A stretch of DNA of 64,000 nt from Meconema thalassinum (lineage: Eukaryota; Arthropoda; Insecta; Orthoptera; Tettigoniidae), in assembly GCA_946902985.2 (NCBI GenBank), contig OX336388.2, forward strand, positions 374,343,387-374,407,386, read 5' to 3'. The notes beneath the pieces were generated by a model, which did no database searches, was not told the DNA's origin, and was given only the letters and a program-made list of their open reading frames with translations. The translations under genes were made by a program, and so were the position numbers. How positions within the stretch are numbered: the stretch's first letter is position 1; each line of letters begins with the position of its first letter. Positions 28,985 to 39,296 of this stretch are shown here, one piece after another.

Positions 28985-30378
28985 AAGAAGTTCCGTGAAG
29001 AACTATACAGCCTACTTTTCATGCCAATGATTATTCTACAGTATATGAACCTATCTAGAATAATGACAAAATTAAGTTGGTAATATCGAAATATCAAATT
29101 AGTTCAAAATATACCTGGTATAATGTAGCCTAATAGAGCACTACAGTTGGCAGCCCTGGTGACTGAATATATTCTTAGTTCCATCTCTTAAGGTACAGAA
29201 TACAAAATTAGGTTGAAGTCCAATGGACGTTAAATGTAGTTAGACACTGGATCTATCAGCACGCGTAAAAGCATGTTGCCAACAATACCATGCGTGTGCT
29301 GGTCAGAAATAATCTGAAATATTATGATATCTTGTTGTGCCAATTTTGGATGAAATCCATTTGTTAGTATGGAAGTTACATGTATTTTAAAATTGGACAT
29401 ATCAGCAGGCATAGAATCATGTTGGCAGCACTGCCTTGTATTAATTACTCCAAATTAATCTACAATGTCAGGTGCTATACGTGTGCAAAGTATAGAGCTG
29501 TTGGCTTGCATACTTTCTGATATATTGATATTAGGGTAAAAAAATATAGACAGCATTTATTAACAGTTGGCAGCCCTGATTGCTCTTAACAATACTTACA
29601 GTCATTCTGTTATGGTACACATAGCACATACGAAATTTGGTTGTAATCCAACTGATAGTATAGAAGTTACATGTATTTAAAAATTGGTACTATCAGCAGG
29701 CTTATAATCATGTTGGTAGAACTGACGTATATAAGTTACTCAAAATTAATCTAAAATGTCAGAATATACGTGTGCATAGTTTAAAGCTGTTGGCTTGCAT
29801 ACTTTCTGATATATTGGTATTTGGATAAAAAAAATTGAGAGAGCAATTATTAACAGTTGGCAGCCCTGGTGGCTCTTAAGAATACGCTCAATCATATCTG
29901 TTTATGTACAGATATTACATACAAAATTTGGTTGAAATCCAATTGATAGTGTAGAAGTTATATGCATTTAAACATAAGACCTATCAAAAGGCTTAAAATT
30001 ATTTTGGCAACACTGTCATTGTTGGCCTCCTGGAAATTAAGCTGAAATAGTATTATCTGCATGTGTACCAATTTTGGAATAGCTCTCATGCATACCTTGC
30101 GAGATATCCAACATGGAGCTCAAATTTCTAGTGCGTTTTTTCAGCAGTTGGTAGCACTGACATCATTTTCAAATATGGACGTGAGATATTCCGGTGCACA
30201 TCTTTACTCATACTAAATTTGGTTTTGATTGCTGCAGCCGTTTAGGAGTTGATAGGGGGGGGGACACACACACACAGCCAGACAGACAGACAGACAGACA
30301 GACACACATTTTCCCGGATCGATCTCATAAGTCTACTTTTTCCTCATTTTTGCAAAATGTGAAAAGTAGGCTAAAAAT
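28985..30378 (+). repeat. Repeat P, copy 1
   Basis: Shared with 40032-41155 (inverted) and 50425-51533. Begins ACAAGAAGTTCCGTGAAGAAC then AGCCTACTTTTC; ends GAAAAGTAGGCT, so the outer bases are inverted. Inside, a module with AGTTGGCAGCCCTGGTG and TTGGCAACAATG is repeated about every 300-400 bp. Near the end are a GACA microsatellite (30280-30305) and CCCGGATCGATCTCATAAG. No ORF is conserved between copies, so it is probably a non-autonomous element; superfamily unknown. Confidence 0.6.
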
Positions 30379-30850
30379 GTGAAGACCAATATACCAAAAC
30401 AGTTCTCTACCGTAAATGGAACTCGGATGTTTGAGAAGGGAAGACTTCCCCACGCACTTTGTACCTGTGGAGCAGTATTCACCGTGGCCCACATTTTAAC
30501 CGAATATGCGGAACTTGCTGACTTACGAAGAAACCTCAAACTTATATTAGCCGATGACGTGGTGGCTGCTGATCTCGTCATCCGCTTTATAAGTGAAAGT
30601 GTGTTAGGTCAAGCAATCTAAATTTTCAAGTGTACGTTTACTCGAAGATTTGTTCTTTTTTGAATTATGAATCTTTGTTTTTCCGTAATTTCTGTTTATT
30701 ATTATAATTATTAATTTTATTTAATTTTATGTTTTATTATATTTCGACCTTTCATATGTAAGCTTACATCTGTAAGTTTTTAATTTATTCTAAATTTATA
30801 TAATCTAATCCGTGTAAAGAGGATGTTCCGCCCCTTAAAACTCCAAAACT
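30373..30850 (+). pseudogene. LINE 3' end with C-terminal zinc-knuckle-like ORF
   Basis: The 80-codon frame 30379-30621 contains KGRLPHALCTCGAVFTVAHI, a CX1CX7H arrangement as in the C-terminal domain of Jockey- or R1-type LINEs, then a short helical tail ending before an AT-rich 3' UTR. The UTR ends GTTCCGCCCCTTAAAAC, the terminus also seen inverted at 41965 and 45973. The expected final cysteine is tyrosine here. Confidence 0.6.
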
Positions 30851-31124
30851 CCAAGTTTATGACCTTATATCTGGAGTTTCATTTTCAATTTTGAACTGAT
30901 TAACAGGAATTGGCAGGCATCTGAAAACTTTTTTACTTACAAACTGTAGCATATGTAAATTTGATTACTTAATTGTTATTAATTATTATTAGTAAGCTGT
31001 GTACGATCTATTGCTTGATCTGAATCGAATAGCCGTGCGTTGTTTCTGAATAAAGCCGTTCCATTACAGCACCGTTTAGTTTCTATATTAGTAATTTTTA
31101 CTTGCAACATAATCAGAAACCCCT
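30851..31124. other. Unassigned AT-rich sequence
   Basis: No gene seen. An AATAAA occurs near 31050. Confidence 0.35.
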
Positions 31125-31734
31125 ATGGACGTCGAATTGGCAGGTGAAAAACTAAAGGAAGTAGGAGACTGCTGTTACTTAGGAAGAAACATAACCAGTG
31201 ATAGACCAAGCAAAGAGGATATATAAAGTAGGTTGGCACAGGCAAGGAAAGCATTTCCACAGAAAAGTAATCAGTTGATATTGAATATAGATTTAGGTAT
31301 TATGATGTCATTTTTGAAAGCCTTTATCTGGAGCGTGGCACTCTATGAAAGCGAAACTTGGACTATTGGAGCAGCAGCTAAGAACTGAAGCGTTTGAAAT
31401 GTGGTGTAACAGGAGAATGATGAAGATCAGATGGGTAGATAGCGTTACAAATGAAGAGGTATTAAGACGAGTGGGAAAGGAAAGATGTTTACGGCGACTG
31501 CTAATGAAGAGAAGAAATAGGTTGGTAGGACACATAATAAGACACCCAGGAATAGCAAAGTTAGTTATGGAAGGAAGGGTTCAGTACAGGAACTGTAGGG
31601 ATAGACCAAGGTTAGGATATGTTGAACCGATTGTCTCGTATGTAGGGTGTGGTAGCTATTTAGAGATGAAACGATTGGCTCAGTAAAGCTAGGCAAGGAG
31701 CGCTGCATCAAACCAGTTAAAAGTCTGGAGACTC

Positions 31735-31815
<81 letters not shown>

Positions 31816-31816
31816 C
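31125..31816 (+). pseudogene. LINE-2 type 3' fragment with CAA tail
   Basis: Frames read DVELAGEKLKEVGDCCYLGR (RT thumb), then from 31345 KAKLGLLEQQLRTEAFEMWC, MKIRWVDSVTNEEVLRRVGK and GHIIRHPGIAKLVMEGR, the typical post-RT tail of CR1/RTE-like LINEs. The 3' end is AAAAGTCTGGAGACTCAAA, leading directly into an 80-bp (CAA)n run. The same family, with a short CAA tail, is at 62035-62586. One stop near 31228 and frame changes show it is dead. Confidence 0.75.
31735..31816 (+). repeat. (CAA)n microsatellite
   Basis: Uninterrupted CAA, about 82 bp, grown from a LINE tail. Confidence 0.97.
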
Positions 31817-31899
31817 TTGTAAATACAATTCCCTTGATGCAACTGTATTTTATCTCACTTTATATTTTCCTTGGCCTGTTCGCCATCTCTTGATGAATA

Positions 31900-32262
31900 C
31901 AGTACATTTGCATTTGTCAGTTGGCACAGGCTAGAGTAAAAGGTGGCTTTTCACCGATGTCTCAGTCTCACTCATGGCTGTGATTATATGGAAGCTACTG
32001 AGGTATGGGTGGTGCTTAGTAATTGCATTCAGGGCTCAGTCAGTGCCTGTGAATGCTGTGAAAGGTCCTACTCATAGGGTTAGGACTACTGTTCTGACTC
32101 AGTGAGGAAAGGAATGGCAAACTACCTCACTCCTCATCTTGCATAGAACGCCTCAATATAGCGCTGCCTTGGGTTTTTGTGGGTTTCTACTCACATAACG
32201 TAACGGCGGTGCTTTTGAGGATCCAACCAGCCTTCGGGCTGACTACCTAACAGATATATTTT
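31900..32262 (+). repeat. Probable dispersed repeat, class unknown
   Basis: Contains ACTCAGTGAGGAAAGGAATG, CCTCACTCCTC and GAGGATCCAACCAGCCTTCG. I know similar strings from other insect genomes as repetitive, but no second copy is in the window, so the call is tentative. Confidence 0.35.
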
Positions 32263-32792
32263 CCTAGCTTTCTTTCAATGCTGAATATCACAATGTATCT
32301 GGTCTGGTTGAACGACAGACAATATGTCCGAAAAAGAAAATCAATATCCTCAACCAATTTCTCTTCGTGAATGTCCTAGTTTGCATATCGCAATTAGATT
32401 GTCGCTCGGTACACAATATAAACCCTATGTGTATGTCTCGTACATATGGTAATAGCAGTTATGTAAATATGAGCCTTTCAAAATGTAGACATCTCCAATT
32501 GCCTTCTGTTGACAGCTCAAGACCCAGAATGCATCAGTACCTGTGCCAGTACACAAGCTACATGAGGAAAATGAACTACATTTGAATCGCTCCGTAAAAT
32601 GCATTCAGCTACACTACACACAAAATTCAATTCCAAGCAGGTTAGATGAATGGAAGGCGCAGAGAGAGGGTGTGATAAGTAGATCTGAAAATCTTTAGGT
32701 TTACAGCTGTAGCTTATGTGGTGAATGTATTTCATCAAGCGAACAGCTTAGTCCTGTTGAAGCAGCGGGTCTCAAGATATCTTCGGAAACTA
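32263..32792. other. Unassigned sequence
   Basis: Short frames on both strands without domains; nothing supportable. Confidence 0.35.
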
Positions 32793-33302
32793 CACGGTGT
32801 AACAAAAATGTACGGCACAAAATCCAGGACACATTCCTCACATGTAGACTAAGAAATTATGTTATATGAACATGGGTCCGGAGAGCGTGGAGGCCAGGCA
32901 ATTGGTCCACCTCTACCTATCCATTTGTCACCAAATCTGTTATTTAGAAGCCGATGGACATTAACACTAAAATGAGGAGATGCTCCATCGTGCATGAAGT
33001 ACATGTTTAGTCGCACAGTTAAGACACATTTGCTAAGTCGCATGACAACGGGGCCATGTAAAACAAACCACTGGCGTTGCACCTACGTTAATGACAACGT
33101 AACCAGACGTAACCAAGAGTGCCTTTTGCCACGATTCTAACATTCTGTTCTTGTGTGTTTCCCATGATTAATGAGTTGGAGACAATGAGGTGTAACATGG
33201 AAACAAAGCGTTTCCGGACCCATGTCCATGTAACATAATTTCTTCGTCTACGTGTGAGGAATGTGTCCTGCAATTTGTGCCATACCTTTTTGTTACACCC
33301 TG
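32793..33302 (-). mobile_element. Mariner-like element, internally deleted
   Basis: 510 bp with inverted ends of about 90 bp (CACGGTGTAACAAAAATGTA against CAGGGTGTAACAAAAAGGTA), flanked by TA. It retains a transposase scrap on the minus strand (MYFMHDGASPHFS, then WIGRGGPIAWPPRSPD), which includes the second catalytic aspartate region (HDGASPHF). Related to, but distinct from, the element at 765. Confidence 0.8.
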
Positions 33303-33856
33303 TATGTGTAACTTGTATGGGGAATAGCGTGCTACTCCATAAAGGGACGAGTGTCTCAGGTAAAATGATAATGGAGGGGCAGATTGTTGTTTTGACCTTT
33401 TAAGCGGCAATTTTGTCGGTAGCGGTTAGAGGATTTGCACTCTTCCCTTGTAGACCAGCATTCGTTTTGTTGAGTATTCTCAAAAATATCAGAAATGAAA
33501 GCTAACTTCGTTTACAATTTTCTCACAGGTTCTTTATTCGTTTTCTTTCCTGAATATATAAGTACGAGATTTTCACAACACCCTTGATGATGCTTGTTTG
33601 AAAAGCACTCTCCTTGCATGTAAAAGTGCGTGGCAACCACCGACTGAGCCGTGTACGCGCGCCCGCGATCTGCGCCAGTCAAAGCCGTCTTAGCTTGCCG
33701 TGTTTATCGGGGCGCACGAAGATAATGACCCTGTAGTAGAAGCACAATAAACTCTCGCTAATCCGACCCTCAGTAGTACGACCTCTCAGTATTCCGAACT
33801 CTAATTGCTCAACCAGAAATGACGCGCATAACAATATTGTTAGTTAATCACAATGT
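33303..33856. other. Unassigned sequence
   Basis: The stretch CTCTCGCTAATCCGACCCTC near 33752 recalls pogo/Tigger-type ends, but no partner end was found, so it is not called. Confidence 0.3.
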
Positions 33857-34161
33857 AGTGGCTTTGGTGGCGTAGTTGGTAACATGCTGAACTGCTGTGC
33901 CCAAGATAGCGGGTTCAAACCCGGCCGAAGTCGTCGGATTTTTTAAGAGCGTTAGAAATCCTTCAGTATTCCTTCCTTCGGAGGGGAAGTAAAGCCGGTG
34001 GTCCCATGTCATTGATTTATGGCATGTAAAAGACACTTCCACAGATCAAACTTGTGTGAAGCTAACTTTCTAGGTTAGATTTCGTTGTAACGCTCTATTA
34101 AAGTTCCAACGTTCACCACTAGGTATCTGGTAGCGAAAGTTGGAACTACTTGAAATTGAAC
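33857..34161 (+). mobile_element. SINE-A copy, short form
   Basis: GTGGCTTTGGTGGCGTAGTT (box A), GGGTTCAAACCCGG (box B) and the conserved body. It ends at GAACTACTTGAAATTGAACG like the 24943 copy, then joins a SINE-B tail. Confidence 0.82.
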
Positions 34162-34253
34162 GGAACTTGTAGCTCACCCTATGGGTGTCCACTGGAAGCA
34201 GCTACAGATTCTGGCGAGCCGAACATGTCCTCGGACACTCCCGGCACTAAAAG
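34162..34253 (+). mobile_element. SINE-B 3' fragment
   Basis: GAACTTGTAGCTCACCC, GGCGAGCCGAACATGTCCTC and CACTCCCGGCACTAAAAG match the last 90 bp of SINE-B (47125 complement). The direct junction with SINE-A suggests a chimeric retroposition or a nested 5'-truncated insertion. Confidence 0.75.
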
Positions 34254-34302
34254 TGTTGATATATTCATCATCAGATTACGTTGTGTTTGTATTTGTATTA
34301 TA

Positions 34303-35985
34303 CACTGACCGGCAAAAAAAGTGGAACAGTTAAAAAGTACCGGTAATGTAAAAAGTACAAAATTAGCCATGAAAAAGATGTAATCACATTTTAAAAGCTT
34401 TTCACGCATTAGAACACACATCTGAAACATCCGTGAATAGAAATTCATAATATGACATTTCTTAGGGTGGTTTATTACCACCAATTACCCCCAATCCTGG
34501 ATGAGCCTATCTTAATGGTTTTATGGAAGGAAGTGCACTGTAAGCATTTACGGTTTATGAGTGTTGCCGCTCGCTTATTGTTGTTCTAGGGATAGCAACT
34601 GGCGTTTGTTGAACACCTGGGAACCATTGTCATACATTTTAGTAGGTTATCCATGTGCTTTTCACACTAAAACATGCCTCTTAGCCGTGAAGGAGCTGCA
34701 CAGGAAGTTGCATTGGTGGAGGATGGCCGCAGCTTTCGTTATGTTGCTGAGGTCATTGGATCATCTCTCGGTGGCATTCACCGTGCATTGCAACGTTACA
34801 GATAACTCCAAACATACGACAGAAGACGAGGGTCAGGCCGTAGAAGAAGCACAAGTGCCAGGGATGACAGATTTCTCACCCTGCAAGTTCTGCGTGATCG
34901 CCATACAACAGCAGTCCAGGCACGGAATCAACTGGAAAATGTCAGAAATGAGAGAGTGAGTGAGCGAACAGTAAGAAGAAGGTTTGAAGAAGTTCATCTT
35001 TGGTCCAGGAGACCTGCACGTGGACCCGCACTCGAACGACATCACAGAGAGGCGCGTCTTCGCTTCGCAAGGCAGCATCTGGGATGGACCCACGAGCAGT
35101 GGGCCTCTGTTCTCTTCACGGACGAGAGTCGCTTTAACCTTAGATCTCCTGATGGAAGAGAAATAGTGTGGAGAAGGCGCGGGGAGAGGTACAACCCTGT
35201 TGCTTTCTCCTCCAGGACTCCATTTGGAGGTGGCTCGGTTATGGTGTGGGGTGGCATCAACGTTATGGCCCGCACTGAGTTGGTGTACACCGATCACGGG
35301 ACGCTCAATTCCCAAAGGTGCATCGAAGAGATCCTGATGAACCATGTGATGCCCTTTGCGCCTTTCGTTGGGCAGAATTTTATGCTGATGCAGGATAATG
35401 CCCGCCTTCATACTGCTCGCTGTGTTGTACAATATCTGCAGGAAGTGGGGATTCAAACCCTGGACTGGCCAGCTCGTAGTCCTGACTTGAACCCAATCGA
35501 ACATGAATGGGATATGCTTGGAAGGAACGTCAGACAGCGTGACCACACCACCTTGGCACACCTGAGAACATCGCTGCTGGAGGAACGGGATCGCATCCCG
35601 GCAGATGCCATTCGACGAGTTGTGAACAGTATGCATGAGCGTTTACAAGCTGCAATGGACGCTAAGGGTGGAAACACTCGTTTTAGTGACCAGTGTTCCC
35701 GTGCAGTGCAGTGCAAAAATTAACATAGTTTTGTTTGGCAATATGTTTGATAAAAACATGCCCAAAAGAACATTACTAAAAAAATAGAAAATTGTTAGAT
35801 TTGTGAAATATAACGAAATTTGTGAGTTAAAGCGTGTTGTAAAACATGTTTCGGTATTTTCTGTAGCCCACCATAATAACATTTACATGAATAATGCAAA
35901 TATTGGAAAACTGATACATTTTAGTGGAATAAATTAAGAAATTACATAAAAAATTGAAGTGTTTCACTTTTTTTGCCGGTCAGTG
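34303..35985 (+). mobile_element. Tc1-like transposon, almost intact
   Basis: 1683 bp. Ends CACTGACCGGCAAAAAAAGT (left) and its inverse on the right, flanked by TA (34301-34302, 35986-35987). It encodes a 349-codon DD34E transposase with one internal stop. Inverted repeats are about 30 bp with a few differences. Confidence 0.92.
34674..35723 (+). pseudogene. Tc1-like DD34E transposase with a single nonsense codon
   Basis: ATG 34674 starts MPLSREGAAQEVALVEDGRS, a helix-turn-helix domain. The frame meets TAA at 34803-34805 (codon 44) and is otherwise open to 35723. The second HTH part has GSGRRRSTSARDD and RVSERTVRRRFEEVHL. Catalytic residues: D150 (VLFTDESRF), D241 (MQDNARLH), E276 (LNPIEHEWD), the last two separated by 34 residues. 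The proline-rich SPDLNP motif is intact. Length is normal for Tc1. An internal start after the stop would lack the first HTH, so activity is unlikely without suppression. Confidence 0.9.
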
Positions 35986-35987
35986 TA

Positions 35988-36547
35988 TTTGTATAGCTGT
36001 CGAGTGTTTGGCCTCTTTGTCGTATTTATTGAATAACGGTGATAATGGTAGCATAGCTTCGGTGTGTTATTTATTTATTTATGTACCTTATTTCTCTATT
36101 TGAATGTCCTCGGCGTTGACTCAGGATCGACATTTGTATTATATTACGCATAATAGTACCGAAATAAAGTCCGAAGTGTAGCCCTGTGTATTATTCGAAT
36201 CAGCTGATCTACATCTACAATAAAAACTTGGCAACACAGCTCAGCTGTTCCAAGCTCCCGCCATTTCCTACAAGTTCTTTCTTTTGAAATACAGAGTCGT
36301 TCCACTTCCACTCCTCTCCGCGCCCGGCATTGGCTATGTAGATCGCAGCTCAGCGAGAGTTTCTACGTCTATTGGCAGTTAACATGAACTTCACCCGATG
36401 CGCATGCGTGCCCAACTTTTCCGTTGTGCTGTTGGGAACGCATACCAATGAGGCCGGTGGTTGGTTTATACACATGCGCTCAAAATATGTATGGTAAATA
36501 GTTCAAATTAAAGTTTCTCTTGTGTAATGACAAAACGGGAAATATCC
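35988..36547. other. Unassigned sequence
   Basis: No gene or repeat recognised in this 560-bp stretch, although 36300-36480 is relatively GC-rich. Confidence 0.35.
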
Positions 36548-37285
36548 ATAATTGAATCGGTGTTTTTTTGAAAGGGCGTAATCGACATTTTTTTGACATT
36601 TTCACTTTTTTAGCGTTTTGTTTTCCTTTTGGATAGAGCCATCTGTTTCTTTGAAAGGTCGCTTGTGCAAGTGTTCTTTCCGCATAAAACTCATGTTCAT
36701 AAATATTGAGTTTTTTTGAAAGGGCGGACGTGCGCCACACCCAAAGTACACGAGACTACATGACCGCGTTGTCGCAGCCCCTAAACTAAGGAACCAACCA
36801 ACAATGACTTTCTTATGTTGTAAGTGCTTCCCTGTGCTTCAAATTTGGTGCAATTTTTGTGTGTAGCAAATACATTCCATCTGAACACAATGTCTGTGCT
36901 TTAGATTTGCACTAATTTCTTAGTATTGCAAAAAAAAAAAATTAAGTCCTAAACTGATATGTAACAATGATCCATTACTTTTTGTCCATTTGTGTAAGTA
37001 TCTGTCTCTAGCAAATTGATTGCATTTTCGAACAATTTAATGAACATTTTTGTGTCTAATTATTCGATTTTTTTTAACGGGCGCAGTTGCACGATTTTCT
37101 TTTGCTCATATCTTCCGGACAAAAATTTATAAAATTATTTTAGAGAGTGGAACATGTTCCATAAAAGCATGTTAGTCACAAAATCCATCAAATTAAAAAT
37201 TAAGCCTTTGGGGAAGTTTTATTTAGTTTCCCGACAATTTCCTTTCGTTCACCTACGCCCTTTCAAAAAACACTGATTCAATTAT
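36548..37285. mobile_element. MITE-like element with AATTGAATC...GAAAGGGCG ends
   Basis: ATAATTGAATCGGTGTTTTT at the left and its near-complement at 37285 backwards, with the GAAAGGGCGTA motif at both ends. Related GAAAGGGCG strings occur inside at 36717 and, altered, 37070. No target duplication was found, so the true boundaries are uncertain. A SINE-A tail lies inside (36735-36802). No coding sequence. Confidence 0.55.
36735..36802 (+). mobile_element. SINE-A 3' fragment
   Basis: CACACCCAAAGTACACGAGA through GTCGCAGCCCCTAAACTAAG to GAACCAACCAAC: only the 3' domain and tail, as left by 5' truncation. Confidence 0.8.
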
Positions 37286-37376
37286 TGTCGTAAGTAAATC
37301 CAATGGTTGATCGGACAGAGAACCTTCTGCTCCCTACCCTTTCTCGGCTACAACCCTTAGTTGGGCTTCCTCACAG

Positions 37377-38013
37377 TAGGGTCGCCAGACGTTCCGTTTT
37401 AATCTTTAACGGAACACCAAATATTCCTTTTTTTTGTTAATCTGATAATACGAATCAATTTCACACCAATTTTCAAATGTCCCGCTTCAGAACTGATTGT
37501 AATATCTAGCTTGTTTTCTGGTGATACAGGTGCACGTTTGAAAGAGAAAATGATTTCTGTGACTGTGTCAGATGGATGGGTACATGTTATAGATTTATTA
37601 GGGGCAACAAAATTAAGGAATATATTAGTCCTTGTGAATTCAATACTCAGCATCCCCCCAATGCTTTTACGAAGAGAGTATTTTCTGTCATGAATATCAA
37701 ATGGAGAGATGATAGAAACAGAAGCTCCGTTAGTTTGATAAAACAAGAATTGTTCACATATTACAATTATGACGAAAATTCTAGTGGATTTTATCAGAAG
37801 GTACTTACAAATAAAAAGTCCTTTCAAACGGTCGTTCAAATGAAAAGCATTTGTAAGTTACTGGTGTCACAGGCCTATATGATATGTCAGCAATATCTAG
37901 TTCGTATTTGATTATGTAATGCTTATTTAATACATATAACAACCTCGATTAAAAAGAAACAATGTTTTGGGACGTGTGTTCCGTTTTTGCATTCTTGAAA
38001 TCTGGCAACCCTA
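37377..38013 (+). mobile_element. hAT-like element, decayed
   Basis: Ends TAGGGTCGCCAGA and TCTGGCAACCCTA (inverted, one mismatch), flanked by an 8-bp near-duplication CCTCACAG / CGTCACAG, as expected for hAT. The 637-bp interior encodes a transposase C-terminal scrap. Confidence 0.7.
37570..37870 (+). pseudogene. hAT transposase C-terminal dimerisation fragment
   Basis: The frame within 37576-37911 reads NAFTKRVFSVMNIKWRDDRN, then SVSLIKQELFTYYNYDENSS and GFYQKVLTNKKSF, the pattern of the hAT C-terminal region in ZMYM/SCAND3-like transposases (FS-N--W-DDRN then a KxEL helix). An upstream frame holds other decayed pieces. No catalytic core remains. Confidence 0.6.
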
Positions 38014-38698
38014 CGTCACAGTGCATGAACACGAGAATCGTCCCAGTAGCGAATTTCCATCACAGATCTTTAGAATCGATTGTGTGGGTATCAGAATAAT
38101 TAATGGTAACACCCTGGTGTAATACTCTGACGTCGCTAAAGCCTGGGAATCGCAGGTCCAGCATGCGCTAATGCAGTGCTGTGGAACAAGTTTATTTCAT
38201 CGCCTGGAGCCGAGCGAGACATATAAGTGCACTACCGCCAACGAGCTCCCAGTTATCCCCTGTATGTTGTAGTCGCAGACCAATAAAAACACAAGTCTGC
38301 TCCTTCTGGCAGCATACAAATAACTCGCAAGTCCTTATTTTTAGGGTGGAAGTAACTTCTTGTATAAGACTTCTGCAAGATATTCTACTGAACAGTACAT
38401 GACCAGCAGAGGCCAAATTTGTAGCCTATTTTCCTCGTATAAAGTCCTATTATCGTATGTGTGTTGTTTTTTATTCAGGATTTTGAAAGTTACACATGTG
38501 TCCTCCTCCCTTAATAGTCCTCTATCACCATAATACATTTCAATTTGATTGCTTAAATAGTTTCGGAGATATTGTAAACCGGAGAAATATATCGCATGGA
38601 CGCCATGTTGGATTTCTTAATATATAGGCTATACAATTATTATAGACTACGCAAGCTGATGAATATTAGGCTATAATGGTGGTTCATTATACCCACAG
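38014..38698. other. Unassigned sequence with ATCGCATGGACGCCATGTTG module
   Basis: No gene. The segment 38570-38660 resembles 39390-39470 (ATTTCGCATGACCACCATGT), so it may belong to the larger repeat that holds the foldback at 39297. Confidence 0.4.
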
Positions 38699-39065
38699 CT
38701 TGCCACGGTGGGTGAGTGGTTATCGTGTCGGCTTACTAACCCAAGCTTGCATGGTAAGGGATTTTTGAAAGGCGGCAAAAATTACGATACGCATGTCATA
38801 CGATGTTGGCATGTTAAAGAACCCATTTGAATTCAGTAGGCCGTTTTCATAATGGCAAAATTAATCTCGGGATTTTCCGCGAACACAAGTTCCTCATTTC
38901 TCTACTAGAAAGCGCTATAGTGTCAAGGAGCTCAGATATCTAACCTCCTTGACTTTCATAGTGCTTCAAGGAACAACAAAATTCGACATGCAGGCTACCC
39001 TCTGGGAGTCAAATAACAATGCTTGCACCCGAGGCCATACGATATTATTATTATTATTATTATAC
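38699..39065 (+). mobile_element. SINE-E copy
   Basis: GCTTGCCACGGTGGGTGAGT head. Box B is shortened by a deletion (CAAGCTTGCATGGTAAGG), so internal promoter function is lost. Body and (ATT)n tail are normal. A duplication ATTATACC is visible on both sides. Confidence 0.85.
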
Positions 39066-39296
39066 CAACCTACATTTATATCGCTTGTATAGGGCACGAG
39101 AAATAAAGAACATATATTAATAATTTTGCAGAACCACCATTTTTGTGTTCTCATTAAAATTGATATTAGACGCCAATTTAAGCCTTGTATGAAGATATAC
39201 CGAGCCAAGTTACACAGCGCTCGGGTGTTAACGTCGTGAGAGAAATCCATTATTATACTGTATATACATTTCGCGTCGCCGCTATGTTGACTTTGA

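Noticed and set aside
31736..31816. Regular repeats as a CRISPR-like array
   Set aside because: Plain trinucleotide repeats without spacers, in a eukaryotic genome.
33740..33840. Possible pogo/Tigger end (CTCTCGCTAATCCGACC)
   Set aside because: Resembles such ends, but no inverted partner or TA duplication was found.
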